A stretch of DNA of 12,769 nucleotides from DYJE01 sp964637565. Its GTDB lineage: Bacteria > Desulfobacterota > Desulfobacteria > Desulfobacterales > Desulfolunaceae. Below, piece by piece: positions 12,612 to 12,769 of the stretch. Numbering within the stretch: the first letter of the stretch is position 1; every line of letters begins with the position of its first letter. The translations under genes were made by a program, and so were the position numbers. The DNA lies in assembly GCA_964637565.1 (NCBI GenBank), contig CAZWTY010000102.1, positions 1 to 12,769 of the forward strand, in the 5' to 3' direction. Below the pieces are notes generated by a model, which saw nothing but the letters and a program-made list of their open reading frames with translations, did not search any database and had not been told where the DNA came from.

Positions 12612-12734
12612 CGGCATCGCTATCGGTATCGGTATCGGGTTTGATAGTCAGATCATTTCGATAGCGATACCGATACCGATAGCGATAGCGATGGTGAAAA
12701 TTCATGCCGATGATACGCACATTCCGCACCCTGA
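12612..12734 (+). repeat. Hexamer-array element, copy C (six units, perfect 22-bp hairpin)
   Basis: The left arm 12616-12637 is the exact reverse complement of 12665-12686 (22 bp), with a 27-base loop holding the leader TTTGATAGTCAGATCATT. The array 12659-12694 has six hexamers: CGATAG, CGATAC twice, CGATAG twice and CGATGG. The tail GGTGAAAATTCATGCC matches copy B and ends at CCCTGA (12729-12734). It is the most complete copy. Read on the minus strand it gives an open frame rich in Arg-Tyr, considered spurious. Confidence 0.82.
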
Positions 12735-12769
12735 CCAAGCCATCGTAGAGTAATTTTTGGGTCATGGTG

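Overview
The window (about 12.8 kb, GC-rich, dense Gram-negative genes) looks like a chromosomal segment of a Desulfobacterota-type (deltaproteobacterial) bacterium. This assignment is an inference from the long multi-domain sensors, the outer-membrane proteins, and intergenic DNA filled with short palindromic and CGATAS-type repeats. No marker gene in the window fixes the taxon.

Layout. (1) 1-256: repeat-rich spacer with a probable minus-strand terminator. (2) 257-4812, minus strand, read right to left: an outer-membrane-type lipoprotein, then a 978-residue membrane sensor (Cache-PAS-PAS-CBS-CBS-nucleotidyltransferase-DUF294_C), then a metallophosphoesterase whose start overlaps the sensor stop by one base. 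(3) 4813-5101: divergent intergenic region carrying the first of three copies of a hexamer-array repeat. (4) 5102-10034, plus strand: a hybrid histidine kinase (HisKA-HATPase-REC-REC-HPt), a REC-DUF4388-PilZ-like response regulator, and a CNT-family nucleoside transporter. (5) 10088-12081, minus strand: a LolD-type ABC ATPase overlapping by ATGA with a predicted outer-membrane beta-barrel protein. (6) 12082-12769: about 690 bases without a convincing gene, holding at least five palindromic or repeat elements, including two more copies of the hexamer-array element.

How the genes may work together. The kinase and response regulator form a plausible phosphorelay (His189 - REC - HPt His762 - Asp54 of the regulator). 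The transporter only 35 bases downstream may be co-transcribed with them. The divergent minus-strand operon pairs a ligand-sensing nucleotidyltransferase with a translationally coupled phosphoesterase. This suggests, as a hypothesis, a membrane-controlled 'add and remove' nucleotidylation or nucleotide-signal pair. The ABC ATPase and beta-barrel pair resembles lipoprotein or envelope trafficking modules, but no permease gene is present between or beside them in this window.

The strongest candidates for something undescribed are the sensory nucleotidyltransferase/phosphoesterase pair and the dispersed hexamer-array element. The three copies of the element share a conserved leader, a CGATAS array and a conserved tail, and one of them can form a perfect 22-bp hairpin.
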